A stretch of DNA of 64,000 nt from Bacteroidales bacterium (GCA_015060395.1 SUYP01000004.1:1-64000), one strand, 5' to 3'; numbered from the stretch's first letter, positions 32,323 through 41,174 are shown. Notes: generated from the sequence alone by a model not told the origin. A program made the numbers and translations.

Positions 32323-32985
32323 TTACCTTATATAGTCAAGTATGATTTCTTCCATTATCTTGTAGCAATGGAGGTTCGGATGGACTCCATCAGCCGCGTG
32401 AACTTCGGGCAGGCCGTTGTGCTCGTCTTTCAGCGGTGTGTGATAATCGACGAACGGAATCTTTGCCGAACGGGCATATTCCTTTATCATCGAGTTAAGT
32501 CTGATCAGATCGTCTGCCGGCCTGACCTCCGGTCTCCACCAGAACCCTGTTGCAGGAAGTACGGCGCAAAGTATCGGCTTGATCCTGTTCGCTTTAGCGA
32601 GCTCGCACATCGAAATGATGTTTCCGAGGACATTATCAAGGCTGATGTCTCCGTTGTTCTTTGCTACATCATTCGTCCCTGCCAGGATCACTACATATCT
32701 GGGGCTGAAATCTATGACGTCTTTTCTGAAGCGGACCAGCATTTGTGAAGTAGTCTGGCCTGATATACCCCTGCCCAGGAAATTGTTGTCTGTGAAGAAA
32801 GCCGGGTCTTCCTTTGCCCATCCTTCAGTGATGGAGTCGCCCATAAAAACGACCTTCGGAGTTGTTGTGACCTGGGCGTTCTGCTCTGCATAGCGGTTGA
32901 ATCCCGCCCAGTCCTGAGCCTGGCAGAGGGCTGGCAGCGATATTGCGACAGCAGTGATGAGGGTGCGGATCATTTTCATATTCAT
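32323..32985 (-). CDS. Exported GDSL/SGNH hydrolase
   Basis: This 220-residue protein has a signal peptide (MNMKMIRTLITAVAISLPALC). It then has the SGNH blocks: FMGDSITEGW (Ser nucleophile near 49), GISGQTTSQML with the oxyanion Gly, GTNDVAKN (Asn) and DGVHPN (Asp-His pair near 207). It matches the bacterial esterase/acylhydrolase group seen with sugar and rhamnogalacturonan acetyl groups, but the substrate cannot be named. The protein is transcribed away from the BadF-type kinase gene, with opposing promoters between them. Confidence 0.87.
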   Translation of the reverse strand: MNMKMIRTLITAVAISLPALCQAQDWAGFNRYAEQNAQVTTTPKVVFMGDSITEGWAKEDPAFFTDNNFLGRGISGQTTSQMLVRFRKDVIDFSPRYVVILAGTNDVAKNNGDISLDNVLGNIISMCELAKANRIKPILCAVLPATGFWWRPEVRPADDLIRLNSMIKEYARSAKIPFVDYHTPLKDEHNGLPEVHAADGVHPNLHCYKIMEEIILDYIR

Positions 32986-33001
32986 ATTTCTTGAAGTTAT
33001 G

Positions 33002-33009
33002 CAAAGATA
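33002..33009 (-). promoter_or_regulatory. Promoter -7 box for the GDSL hydrolase
   Basis: TATCTTTG on the minus strand, 17 bp before the start at 32985. Confidence 0.5.
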
Positions 33010-33020
33010 TGGAATTTTCT

Positions 33021-33028
33021 TATTTTTG
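33021..33028 (+). promoter_or_regulatory. Promoter -7 box for the BadF-type kinase and recR
   Basis: TATTTTTG, 20 bp before the start at 33049. Confidence 0.5.
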
Positions 33029-33048
33029 CACTTCCTTAATCAGTCATA

Positions 33049-33915
33049 ATGAAGATCATTGTTGAAAGCGGTGCGACCAAGACGGCCTGGAGGGCTGTTT
33101 ACGAGGACGGAACGGTTCGTGAGGCTCTTACGGAAGGCCTCAGTCCGACCTGTCTTGAAGGGGAGCATATACGTGATATAGTCCGCGCCGCAGTGCCGGT
33201 CCTGAATCCGTCCGGATCACGGGTGGAGGAAATATTCTTTTATGGTGCCGGCCTTGTGTCGGAGGCTTCCTCAGCCCCGGTGAGAGCCTTGCTTGAAGAC
33301 TGGTGCCCGTTTGCAAGAATCGAATTCCATTCGGATATCCTTGCTGCTGCAAGAGCGCTTTTCGGTGACGGCAGCGGTGTGGTGGCGATAATGGGAACGG
33401 GGTCGAACAGCTGTCTGTATGAAGACGGAGAGATCGTCAGGAACATCCGTCCAGGAGGGTATGTGCTGGGTGATGAAGGCAGCGGGGTAGCCTTGGGCAG
33501 GGCTTTTCTGGCTGATCTGGTGAAAGGGATGATTCCGGAAAACATTGAGAAAGAGTTTGTTGCCCAGACGGGACTGGATTATTCTGCGATCGTCCACAAG
33601 GTGTATAAGGAAAAGGCAGCATCGGCATTTATGGCTTCTATGGCTCCTTTTGTGCTGGCACATACATCCGATCCGTATATCCAGGCGATGGTGCAGGACT
33701 GTATCGGTTCTTTCCTGAAAAGGGCATTGGCGAGGTATGTCGGAACTGCCCGTGACAAGGATGCCGCCAGGAAGGTCGGCGTGGTAGGCTCATTCGGCTG
33801 TGCCTGCGAGAATATCCTTCGTGAAGCCGGAAAACTATATGGACTGGAATTCGTAAGATTTCTTAAGTCCCCTATAGATGAACTTGTAAGATATCATTGC
33901 AGCTATGTCATATAA
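33049..33915 (+). CDS. BadF/BadG/BcrA-type ATPase, N-acetylglucosamine kinase-like
   Basis: A 288-residue protein of the actin-like ATPase fold. The P-loop-like phosphate 1 motif is ESGATKTAWRAV at residues 5-16. The central IMGTGSNSCLYEDG motif near 115 and GYVLGDEGSGVALG near 138 are typical of N-acetylglucosamine/glucosamine kinases of the BadF type. It likely phosphorylates amino sugars freed from peptidoglycan or glycans. The exact sugar is not shown. Its stop overlaps the recR start by 11 bp, so the two are coupled. Confidence 0.82.
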   Translation: MKIIVESGATKTAWRAVYEDGTVREALTEGLSPTCLEGEHIRDIVRAAVPVLNPSGSRVEEIFFYGAGLVSEASSAPVRALLEDWCPFARIEFHSDILAAARALFGDGSGVVAIMGTGSNSCLYEDGEIVRNIRPGGYVLGDEGSGVALGRAFLADLVKGMIPENIEKEFVAQTGLDYSAIVHKVYKEKAASAFMASMAPFVLAHTSDPYIQAMVQDCIGSFLKRALARYVGTARDKDAARKVGVVGSFGCACENILREAGKLYGLEFVRFLKSPIDELVRYHCSYVI

Positions 33916-34570
33916 AGAGAATTATCCTTCCGGACTGCTTGAAGATGCGGTGGACGCAATCAGCTCTCTGCCCGGAGTCGGTCGCCGCAGCGCTTTGCGC
34001 CTTGCCCTTCATCTTCTGAAGCAGCCTGCGGAAAATGTGCATCATTTTACGTCAGCGATAGACAGGCTAAGGGATGAAGCCCGATATTGCCGTCAGTGTA
34101 TGATGATCTCAGACGAGGATATATGCTCGATATGCTCGGACCGCTCCCGTGACCACAGGACAATCTGCGTAGTGGAGAATGTGCGCGATGTTATGAGCAT
34201 AGAGAATACGGGGCAGTATAATGGGGTATATCACGTGCTGGGGGGCATAATCTCTCCGATAAACGGGGTCGGTCCATCTGATATCACGGTGAAGGAACTA
34301 GTCGATCGTGTGGCCGGACTTGTCTCTCCGGAAGCTCTTTTCGAGGCTGATGCACCGGGAGGTGACGGCAGTCCGGGAGAAGTCATACTCGCTCTAAGCG
34401 GTGATGTGGAAGGGGAGACGACAGCATTCTATATCTACCGGCAGATATCCCGCTACGGAGTGAAGGTGTCTTCTCTGGCCAGAGGACTGGGGTTCGGAGA
34501 CAATCTGGAATATGCTGATGAACTGACTCTCGGCCGTTCGATAGTTAACAGGCAGATTTTCAAGCCATAG
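33905..34570 (+). CDS. recR: Recombination protein RecR
   Basis: A 221-residue protein. It has an N-terminal HhH (SSLPGVGRRSALRLALHLL, residues 18-36), a Cys4 zinc site (CRQCMMISDEDICSIC), a Toprim domain (TICVVENVRDVM, HVLGGIISPINGVGP), and a C-terminal Walker-B-like segment (SSLARGLGFGDNLEYADELTL). RecR works with RecO/RecF to load RecA at gapped DNA. It is coupled to the upstream BadF-type gene by an 11-bp overlap, an accidental or translational pairing. Confidence 0.95.
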   Translation: MSYKENYPSGLLEDAVDAISSLPGVGRRSALRLALHLLKQPAENVHHFTSAIDRLRDEARYCRQCMMISDEDICSICSDRSRDHRTICVVENVRDVMSIENTGQYNGVYHVLGGIISPINGVGPSDITVKELVDRVAGLVSPEALFEADAPGGDGSPGEVILALSGDVEGETTAFYIYRQISRYGVKVSSLARGLGFGDNLEYADELTLGRSIVNRQIFKP

Positions 34571-34595
34571 ATTTGGACTTCTCGAAGAAAAAAGA

Positions 34596-34603
34596 TAAAT
34601 TTG
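34596..34603 (+). promoter_or_regulatory. Promoter -7 box for corA
   Basis: TAAATTTG, 63 bp before the start at 34667. Confidence 0.5.
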
Positions 34604-34604
34604 C

Positions 34605-34630
34605 AGGCTTGCATTTGTGTATGCAGGCCT
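34605..34630 (+). promoter_or_regulatory. Hairpin in the corA 5' leader
   Basis: Near-perfect inverted repeat AGGCTTGCAT-ttgtgt-ATGCAGGCCT (9 of 10 pairs) at the very start of the predicted corA message, before a strong ribosome-binding site (AAGGGAGG). Confidence 0.45.
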
Positions 34631-34666
34631 GTTTCGTATTTAAGTCTAATAAAAGGGAGGTGGAGT

Positions 34667-35620
34667 ATGATTGAGATCTTCTACAAGAAAGACGGACAGA
34701 TTATGGTTTCCCAGTCGGAAACGGATCTCGTTTCTATCGCATATAACGATGTGGTATGGATTGACCTCTTTGTCCCGTCCGGCGAGGAGAAAAGGGCAGT
34801 GGAACACTATCTGGGTACAACGATCCAGAACCGTGCGCAGGCAGAGGAGATCGAGATATCATCACGTTTCTACGAGACCGAGAAGGCAATCTTCGCCAAT
34901 ACCAGCTTCCTTATTCCCGGACCTGACGAGTACAACGAAGAGACTGTATCATTCATCCTGACCGGCGATATACTTACCACGCTCCGCGAGTGCCCTCTGA
35001 AGAGCTTTACCGACCTGCAGCGTCGTATGCTCGCCTTCCCTAAGATGTATGATTCGGGCCACGTGGCCTTCCTGAGCATTCTGGAACAGCGTATCGACCT
35101 TGATGCCGATATGGTAGAGCTCGTATCAAAGGAGATCACCCAGTACAACAAGAAGGTAAGTCTGGGAGAAGACATCAGCGAGGAATTCCTCGTGGACCTC
35201 AACCAGCTGCAGGACAATACGATGCTCATCCGTGAGAACATCGTTGACAAGCAGAGGGTCATCTCGAGCATCATCAAGAGCAAGAAATATCCTGTCGAAT
35301 ATCATTCGAAGCTTAATGTGCTTCTGAAGGATATATCTTCTCTTATCAATCATACGAACTTCAGCTTTGAGAGACTTGAATATCTTCAGAACACAGTTCT
35401 CGGTATCATCAACCTCGACCAGAACAAGATTATGAAGGTCTTCACCCTTGTTTCCCTAATGCTGATGCCTCCGACCCTGATCGCCAGCTTCTTCGGAATG
35501 AACGTGAAGTTCGGATGGTTCTTCGGCCACTCCGGGGCGGCCTGGTTCGTGATCCTCGCCCTGATGGTCATATCCCTGCTGGTCATCTTCGGCATCTTCA
35601 AGAAGAGGAAAATGTTTTAA
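34667..35620 (+). CDS. corA: CorA-type magnesium/cobalt transporter
   Basis: This 317-residue protein has a cytoplasmic funnel domain and two C-terminal helices. The signature is FFGMNVKFGWFFG, a GMN motif near residue 283 followed by the short periplasmic loop and the last helix, then a basic tail (KKRKMF). Family members are pentameric channels for Mg2+, some for Co2+. The start at 34667 (MIEIFYKK) follows an unusually clear Shine-Dalgarno (AAGGGAGG), unlike most genes here. Confidence 0.92.
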   Translation: MIEIFYKKDGQIMVSQSETDLVSIAYNDVVWIDLFVPSGEEKRAVEHYLGTTIQNRAQAEEIEISSRFYETEKAIFANTSFLIPGPDEYNEETVSFILTGDILTTLRECPLKSFTDLQRRMLAFPKMYDSGHVAFLSILEQRIDLDADMVELVSKEITQYNKKVSLGEDISEEFLVDLNQLQDNTMLIRENIVDKQRVISSIIKSKKYPVEYHSKLNVLLKDISSLINHTNFSFERLEYLQNTVLGIINLDQNKIMKVFTLVSLMLMPPTLIASFFGMNVKFGWFFGHSGAAWFVILALMVISLLVIFGIFKKRKMF

Positions 35621-35648
35621 CCGTACAACCTGACTAACTTATACGATT

Positions 35649-35996
35649 ATGTTCAAACAGTATTTCATTAATGTCATCCGCAACAAATATGCGGATTTCA
35701 ACGGAAGGGCCAGAAGGTCTGAGTATTGGTATTTTACATTGTTCAATATGCTCATCGGTATTGTTGTGAGTCTGATTGCGATGCTTATCGGCGACTGGTT
35801 CTCTTATGTGTATTCGCTCGCGTTGTTAGTTCCTGGCATTGCTGTCGGTGTAAGACGTCTTCACGATATCGGAAAGAGCGGATGGTGGTGCTTCATCTGC
35901 CTGATTCCTCTTATCGGAGCTATCTGGCTCATAATCCTTTTCTGCAAGGAAGGCGACCGTGGAGCTAACGCATACGGCGAAGATCCTAAGGCATAA
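35649..35996 (+). CDS. DUF805 membrane protein
   Basis: A 115-residue membrane protein with about four helices. The family features are YADFNGRARRSEYWYFTLFN near residue 20 and the later VRRLHDIGKSGWWCFICLIPL and GAIWLIILFCKEGDRGANAYG. DUF805 proteins are inner-membrane proteins of unknown function. It lies 28 bp after corA and may be co-transcribed. A hairpin follows its stop at 36047. Confidence 0.9.
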   Translation: MFKQYFINVIRNKYADFNGRARRSEYWYFTLFNMLIGIVVSLIAMLIGDWFSYVYSLALLVPGIAVGVRRLHDIGKSGWWCFICLIPLIGAIWLIILFCKEGDRGANAYGEDPKA

Positions 35997-36039
35997 AAGT
36001 TTTATTTGTAAAACTCTTTGAAAATCCGAAAATTATGCA

Positions 36040-36047
36040 TATTTTTG
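36040..36047 (+). promoter_or_regulatory. Promoter -7 box for rpsA
   Basis: TATTTTTG, 98 bp before the start at 36146. The hairpin of 36047-36078 begins at its last base. Confidence 0.5.
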
Positions 36048-36078
36048 CGCGCTTTTTGACCGAAGCGCGCTTTCTTTT
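36047..36078 (+). terminator. Terminator-like hairpin overlapping the rpsA promoter
   Basis: GCGCGCTT-tttgaccg-AAGCGCGC followed by TTTCTTTT. It probably ends transcription from corA and DUF805. It overlaps the predicted rpsA start of transcription, so it may also form part of the rpsA leader. Confidence 0.7.
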
Positions 36079-36145
36079 GCGTAAGTCGCTGAGGCAAGGC
36101 ACAATAAATAATGTTTAACCCACTAGTTTGTTTTTTAATTTTACA

Positions 36146-37972
36146 ATGGAAGAAAACAAGACAGTTGCTGCTGAGGTTACTCCAGCAGCAGAAGAAACCA
36201 AGAAGACAGTTCTTAACGCTTCTGTCGCTCCTGAGAATTTCGACTGGGATGCGTTTGAGAACGATGACGTTTACGGCGCTTCTGTAGAGGAAATCGCTGA
36301 GCAGTACAACCAGACTCTCTCAAAGGTAGTTGAGGGTGAGGTTGTTGAAGGCGAGGTTACCTCTGTAGGTAAGAGAGAGGTTGTCGTTAACATCGGCTAC
36401 AAGAGCGAGGGTGTCATTATGGCTCCTGAGTTCCGTTACAACCCAGACCTCAAGGTTGGTGACAAGGTTGAGGTTTACGTTGAGAACGCTGAGGACAAGA
36501 AGGGTCAGCTCATTCTTTCTCACAAGAAGGCACGCCAGCTCCGTTCTTGGGATATGGTAAACGCTGCATACGCTGCAGATGAGATCGTAAAGGGTTACGT
36601 GAAGACACGTACAAAGGGTGGTATGATCGTGGACGTATTCGGAATCGAGGCATTCCTTCCAGGTTCACAGATCGACATCAAGCCTATCCGCGACTACGAT
36701 CAGTATGTTGACACAAATATGGACTTCAAGATCGTCAAGATCAACCAGGAGTTCCGTAATGTTGTCGTTTCTCACAAGGCACTTATCGAGGCTGAGCTCG
36801 AGCAGCAGAAGAGCGAGATCATCGGCAAACTCGAGAAGGGTCAGGTACTCGAGGGAACAGTCAAGAACATCACAGGTTACGGTGTATTCGTTGACCTCGG
36901 CGGTGTTGACGGTCTCATCCACATCACAGACCTCTCTTGGGGACGTATCAACCATCCTGAGGAAGTTGTTGCTCTCGACCAGAAGATCAACGTCGTTATC
37001 CTCGACTTCGATGAGTCCAAGAAGAGAATCGCTCTCGGTCTCAAGCAGCTCTGCCAGCACCCTTGGGATGCACTTGATGCAAACCTCAAGGTTGGTGACA
37101 AGGTTAAGGGTAAGGTAGTTCTCATCGCTGACTATGGCGCATTCGTAGAGATCGAGCCAGGTGTTGAGGGTCTTATCCACGTATCAGAGATGTCTTGGTC
37201 ACCAAGACTCCGCATCGCTTCTGACTTCCTTAAGGCAGGTGACGAGGTTGAGGCACAGATCCTTACTCTCGACCGTGAGGAGAAGAAGATGTCCCTCGGT
37301 CTCAAGCAGCTCGTTGCTAACCCTTGGGAGAACATCCGTGAGAAGTATGCAGTAGGTTCAAAGCACACAGCAACTGTTCGCAATATCACTAACTTCGGCG
37401 TATTCGCTGAGCTTGAGGAGGGAATCGAGGGTCTTGTACACATCAGCGACCTCTCTTGGAACAAGATCAAGCATCCGTCAGAAATCATCGCTGCAGGTGA
37501 CACTATCGAGGTTGTAATCCTTGACTTCGATGAGGAGAACCACAAGCTTTCACTCGGCCACAAGCAGCTCCTTCCAAATCCTTGGGATGAGATCGAGGCT
37601 AAGTATGCTGTAGGTACTGTAGTAGAAGCTAAGATCGCTTCAGTAAACGAGAAGGGTGCTGTTGTTGAGCTTGAGGGTGACGTTGACGCATTCTGCTTCA
37701 ACCGTGAGCTCGTTAAGGAAGACGGCAAGATGCCTGTAACTGGTGAGACTCTCTCATTCAAGGTTACTGAGCTCAAGCGTAGCGCTAAGAAGGTTACCCT
37801 TTCACACGCTAAGACTTACGCTGCTGCAGTAGAGGCACGTGCTGAGCGCGCAGCAACTGAGGCTGACAACACTAAGAAGGCTGTGAAGAAGATCAACTCG
37901 AACATCGAGAAGACTACTCTCGGTGACCTCGACGCTCTCGCAGCTCTCAAGAGCCAGCTCGAAGGCAAGTAA
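36146..37972 (+). CDS. rpsA: 30S ribosomal protein S1
   Basis: This 608-residue protein has six S1 RNA-binding repeats. Clear units include VVNIGYKSEGVIMAPEF, GYVKTRTKGGMIVDVFG, GTVKNITGYGVFVDLGGVDG, KGKVVLIADYGAFVEIEPG, RNITNFGVFAELEEGIEG, and IASVNEKGAVVELEGDVD. It brings mRNA to the 30S subunit, which matters in Bacteroidetes where Shine-Dalgarno sites are weak. The start (MEENKTVAAE) is chosen six residues inside the open frame. Codon use is very biased. Its stop is 3 bp from rnz. Confidence 0.96.
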   Translation: MEENKTVAAEVTPAAEETKKTVLNASVAPENFDWDAFENDDVYGASVEEIAEQYNQTLSKVVEGEVVEGEVTSVGKREVVVNIGYKSEGVIMAPEFRYNPDLKVGDKVEVYVENAEDKKGQLILSHKKARQLRSWDMVNAAYAADEIVKGYVKTRTKGGMIVDVFGIEAFLPGSQIDIKPIRDYDQYVDTNMDFKIVKINQEFRNVVVSHKALIEAELEQQKSEIIGKLEKGQVLEGTVKNITGYGVFVDLGGVDGLIHITDLSWGRINHPEEVVALDQKINVVILDFDESKKRIALGLKQLCQHPWDALDANLKVGDKVKGKVVLIADYGAFVEIEPGVEGLIHVSEMSWSPRLRIASDFLKAGDEVEAQILTLDREEKKMSLGLKQLVANPWENIREKYAVGSKHTATVRNITNFGVFAELEEGIEGLVHISDLSWNKIKHPSEIIAAGDTIEVVILDFDEENHKLSLGHKQLLPNPWDEIEAKYAVGTVVEAKIASVNEKGAVVELEGDVDAFCFNRELVKEDGKMPVTGETLSFKVTELKRSAKKVTLSHAKTYAAAVEARAERAATEADNTKKAVKKINSNIEKTTLGDLDALAALKSQLEGK

Positions 37973-37975
37973 AAT

Positions 37976-38896
37976 ATGAATTTCACTCTTAATGTTCTGG
38001 GCACGGCTTCGGCCCTGCCCACAACAGAAAGATATCCCAGCGCCCAGGTACTTGATGTACGTGGGCGCTTGTTTATGATTGACTGTGGAGAAGGAGCCCA
38101 GATGCAGATGCGCAGGGCCGGTATATCCTTCCTCAAGATAGAGCATATATGCCTTTCCCACATCCACGGCGATCATATCTTCGGCCTTTTCGGTCTTCTC
38201 TCCACAATGGCTATGCTCGGCCGTACGGCACCTCTGAATATCTATGCTCCTGGCTCGTTCAGACCAATACTTCAGTTCCTGCTGGAAAACTTCGGCGAGG
38301 GATTCCTGTATGAGGTCAACTTCGTAGAACTGACGATGAAGGAGCCTCAGCTCATATATGAGAACAGACGTACGGAACTTCTTGCTTTCCCGCTTAATCA
38401 CAGGGTGGATACATACGGCTTCATAATCCGTGAAAAGATGCCCCAGCACAATGTGCATAAGGAGGCGATTGCGAAATATGGGCTTTCCATAGCGGAGATA
38501 GGTGCCCTCAAGAGGGGAGAGGATGTGATACGCGAGGAGGGTGATGAAACTGTCGTCATTCCAAATTCCGAGGCGGCATATATACCATATACTCCGAGAA
38601 GCTATGCCTATTGCAGCGATACGGCTCCTTTCCCTGAACTGGCTGAATGGGTGAGAGGAGTGACGCTGCTTTATCACGAGGCTACCTTCCCGGCTGAGAT
38701 GTCCGAAATGGCTGCGAAGACCTGTCACTCCACGACATTGCAGGCTGCGGAAACGGCTTTGAAGGCTGGTGCCGGCAGACTGCTGGTCGGACACTATTCT
38801 TCCAGATTCCCTTCAGTCGATTTCTTTCTGGATGAATTGCGCTCCATATTTCCGGATACGGAACTTGCCCGTGATATGGATGTCATAGAAATTTAG
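37976..38896 (+). CDS. rnz: Ribonuclease Z
   Basis: A 306-residue metallo-beta-lactamase-fold enzyme that trims tRNA 3' ends. The Zn site is LSHIHGDHIFGL (HxHxDH) near residue 62; other family landmarks are GTASALPTTERYPS at the start and HSTTLQAAETAL near the end. Normal length. It follows rpsA after 3 bp, so it is likely translated from the same message. Confidence 0.93.
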   Translation: MNFTLNVLGTASALPTTERYPSAQVLDVRGRLFMIDCGEGAQMQMRRAGISFLKIEHICLSHIHGDHIFGLFGLLSTMAMLGRTAPLNIYAPGSFRPILQFLLENFGEGFLYEVNFVELTMKEPQLIYENRRTELLAFPLNHRVDTYGFIIREKMPQHNVHKEAIAKYGLSIAEIGALKRGEDVIREEGDETVVIPNSEAAYIPYTPRSYAYCSDTAPFPELAEWVRGVTLLYHEATFPAEMSEMAAKTCHSTTLQAAETALKAGAGRLLVGHYSSRFPSVDFFLDELRSIFPDTELARDMDVIEI

Positions 38897-38921
38897 TATA
38901 TTCGCATTTTTGTGAGACTAT

Positions 38922-39977
38922 ATGAAAAGAACTTCTTTAATATTGTTCCTGTCTGCCAGCATACTTGCAGCGGCTTCGGTTGTGTATGCCGGAAGTGACA
39001 AGTCGCCCCAGACCAGATATATCGAGAAATATTCGGCTCTGGCGGTCGAGGAAATGTACCGTAGCGGTGTGCCTGCCAGCATCACTCTTGCCCAGGGACT
39101 GCTCGAATCGCGTTACGGCCTGTCTGAGCTTGCGGTTGACGGCAATAACCATTTCGGAATAAAATGTCATAACTGGAGCGGAGGAAAAATGTATTACGAC
39201 GATGACCGGAAGGGGGAATGCTTCCGTAAATACTCTTCAGCCGAGGAGTCTTTCCGTGACCATTCGGATTTCCTGCGCTATCGTGACAGATACAAGTTCC
39301 TTTTTGACCTTGAGCCTACAGACTACAGGGGATGGGCCAACGGTCTTAAGAAAGCCGGATATGCTACCGACCCATCTTATCCTCAGAAGCTGATCAAGCT
39401 TATCGAAGATTATGAACTCCACAGATTCGACACCAAGCCTTCTTCCTGGACGGGAGATGAGGTCTCAGATGATAGTCAGGCCGAAGACAGAAAGCCTACC
39501 AAGGCTGAACGTAAGGCGCGTAAGAAAAGGAAATCCAAGGAAAAACCTCACGAACGTCCGCAGGCTCCTTCAGTAATAGAGAAGGCGAAGCCTTTGACAG
39601 AAAAGCAGAGGGAAACCTTTCATTTCGCTCTTTCCCGTCAGATGTATTCAATGAACGGCGTGCCTTTCGTCTATGCGACCGACGGAGAAACATACGCATC
39701 CATAGCTGCCAGGTACAATCTTTTCCTGCGTGAGATTCTGAAGTTCAACGACCTTGCGGAGGCAGAGACCCTGTATCCGGGAACCGTAGTCTATCTTGAG
39801 AAAAAGAAGAAGGAGGCCGCATACGGAATTGACAAATATGTCGTGGAGGGACCTAATGAGAATCTCCGAAATATTTCCCAGAGGTTTGCAGTAAGACTGG
39901 ACAAGCTGTGCCGGATGAACGGATGTTCTCCGGACCGAAGGCTCAAGGATGGTGATGTTATAATTTTAAGGAAATAG
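38922..39977 (+). CDS. Exported glucosaminidase with LysM domains
   Basis: A 351-residue protein with a signal peptide (MKRTSLILFLSASILAAASVV). The GH73-type N-acetylglucosaminidase domain (about residues 30-165) has the catalytic Glu in LAQGLLESRYG, then HFGIKCHNWSG and SAEESFRDHSDFL. A Lys/Arg-rich linker (about 185-220) and two LysM-like repeats (ETYASIAARYNLFLREILK and ENLRNISQRFAVRLDKLCR) follow. It cuts peptidoglycan at the septum or side wall. The gene precedes mltG by 4 bp, pointing to joint cell-wall turnover. Confidence 0.9.
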   Translation: MKRTSLILFLSASILAAASVVYAGSDKSPQTRYIEKYSALAVEEMYRSGVPASITLAQGLLESRYGLSELAVDGNNHFGIKCHNWSGGKMYYDDDRKGECFRKYSSAEESFRDHSDFLRYRDRYKFLFDLEPTDYRGWANGLKKAGYATDPSYPQKLIKLIEDYELHRFDTKPSSWTGDEVSDDSQAEDRKPTKAERKARKKRKSKEKPHERPQAPSVIEKAKPLTEKQRETFHFALSRQMYSMNGVPFVYATDGETYASIAARYNLFLREILKFNDLAEAETLYPGTVVYLEKKKKEAAYGIDKYVVEGPNENLRNISQRFAVRLDKLCRMNGCSPDRRLKDGDVIILRK

Positions 39978-39981
39978 ATCT

Positions 39982-41031
39982 ATGACAGTGAGATTGAAGA
40001 TTATATTGGCAGGACTGGCTGTCGCTGTTCTGCTTGCAGGTGCGGCAGGATTCGTGTTGGGAAGATATTACAGTGACAACAAAAAGCCGAACTTCACGGG
40101 TAAATATGTGCTTTATGTGCGCCCGGATATGAATGCCGCGGAGGTTATGGATTCCCTTCAGACCGGGGCGGGTACACTTCGCCCGAAGAGTCTGGAACGA
40201 GCTTTTGCCAAGATGGAAGTGGCTCAGAAGATGAAGCCGGGACGCTATGTCGTAGAGCCTTCTTCTACAAGCATTTATGTGGCCAGGATGCTGGTGTTCG
40301 GATGGCAGACGCCTCAGAATATGACACTTTCGGGAACACTCAGGAAAAAGGACCGCATCGCCCAGAGGATAAGCTCGCAGATGATGGTGGATTCCGCTTC
40401 GGTTGCGGATGCTCTGAATGACGAGGTTTTCCTTGCCGGTTATGGCTTCACTCCGGAGAATGTCTTTGCGATGATCCTTCCGGATACATACGAAATGTAT
40501 TGGACAGCCACAGTCGAAGAGATATTCGACCGTCTCAAGAAGGAGTATGACGCTTTCTGGACTGAGGAGCGTCTTGCTAAGGCAAAGGCGCAGGGACTGA
40601 GCCAGATGGAGGTGTCCATAATGGCTTCCATCGTCAGCGGAGAGACCCTCAAGTCTTTCGAATATCCTGTCATTGCAGGAGTATATCTCAACCGTTATAA
40701 GAAAGGGATGAAGCTCCAGGCCGATCCGACCATAGCCTTCTGCTACGACTACACCCTCGACCGTATCCTCAAGAAGCATCTCACGGTTGACTCGCCATAC
40801 AATACCTACCAGCACGTCGGTCTCCCGCCGGCTCCGATCAATGTCCCTCCTAAGGGATGTCTCGAAGCTGTCCTCAACCCTGACAAGCACGGCTACATCT
40901 ATTTCTGCGCGAGCCCTGCATTCGACGGCACCCACAAGTTCGCCGTCACCTACACAGAACATCTCAAGAACGCACGCGCCTTCCAGCGTGAGCTCACCGC
41001 CCGCCGCAAGGCCAAGGCTGCTGCGAAATAA
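39982..41031 (+). CDS. mltG: Endolytic murein transglycosylase MltG
   Basis: A 349-residue protein with one N-terminal transmembrane helix (residues about 6-27) and a YceG domain. The catalytic Glu is in MASIVSGETLKSF near residue 215. The AGVYLNRYKKGMKLQADPTI and YNTYQHVGLPPAPINVP stretches are conserved. It cuts nascent glycan strands in the periplasm. The C-terminus is basic (RRKAKAAAK). A rho-independent hairpin follows at 41048. Confidence 0.93.
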   Translation: MTVRLKIILAGLAVAVLLAGAAGFVLGRYYSDNKKPNFTGKYVLYVRPDMNAAEVMDSLQTGAGTLRPKSLERAFAKMEVAQKMKPGRYVVEPSSTSIYVARMLVFGWQTPQNMTLSGTLRKKDRIAQRISSQMMVDSASVADALNDEVFLAGYGFTPENVFAMILPDTYEMYWTATVEEIFDRLKKEYDAFWTEERLAKAKAQGLSQMEVSIMASIVSGETLKSFEYPVIAGVYLNRYKKGMKLQADPTIAFCYDYTLDRILKKHLTVDSPYNTYQHVGLPPAPINVPPKGCLEAVLNPDKHGYIYFCASPAFDGTHKFAVTYTEHLKNARAFQRELTARRKAKAAAK

Positions 41032-41047
41032 CAGGAATTCCTGAAAT

Positions 41048-41089
41048 AAGCGTCGGTATATGAATATGTGATTCAATGTACCGACGCTT
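41048..41089 (+). terminator. Hairpin terminator after mltG
   Basis: Perfect 11-bp arms AAGCGTCGGTA (41048-41058) and TACCGACGCTT (41079-41089), 17 bp after the mltG stop, followed by TGGTTT. Confidence 0.8.
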
Positions 41090-41099
41090 TGGTTTCCAA

Positions 41100-41107
41100 T
41101 ATATTTG
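41100..41107 (+). promoter_or_regulatory. Orphan promoter-like -7 box
   Basis: TATATTTG fits the promoter consensus but faces 68 bp of repeat-like DNA and then the end of a convergent gene. It may be a chance match, or the start of a small RNA. Confidence 0.25.
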
Positions 41108-41119
41108 CAACTTGATTTG

Positions 41120-41171
41120 GCACCGTAGGGGCGTTAAATGCCTGTTTCGTGCCCCCACGAGTACCCCGTGC
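41120..41171. repeat. Palindromic intergenic repeat
   Basis: A stretch with a GTAGGGGC/GCCCCCAC inverted pair around a 20-nt loop, and GCACC near one end with GTGC near the other. It is unlike the other repeats in this window. It ends 3 bp before the stop of the convergent CoA-transferase gene. Confidence 0.5.
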
Positions 41172-41174
41172 TTA

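Noticed and set aside
39958..41076. 372-residue open frame on the minus strand opposite mltG
   Set aside because: mltG on the plus strand has complete catalytic motifs; the antisense product has none.
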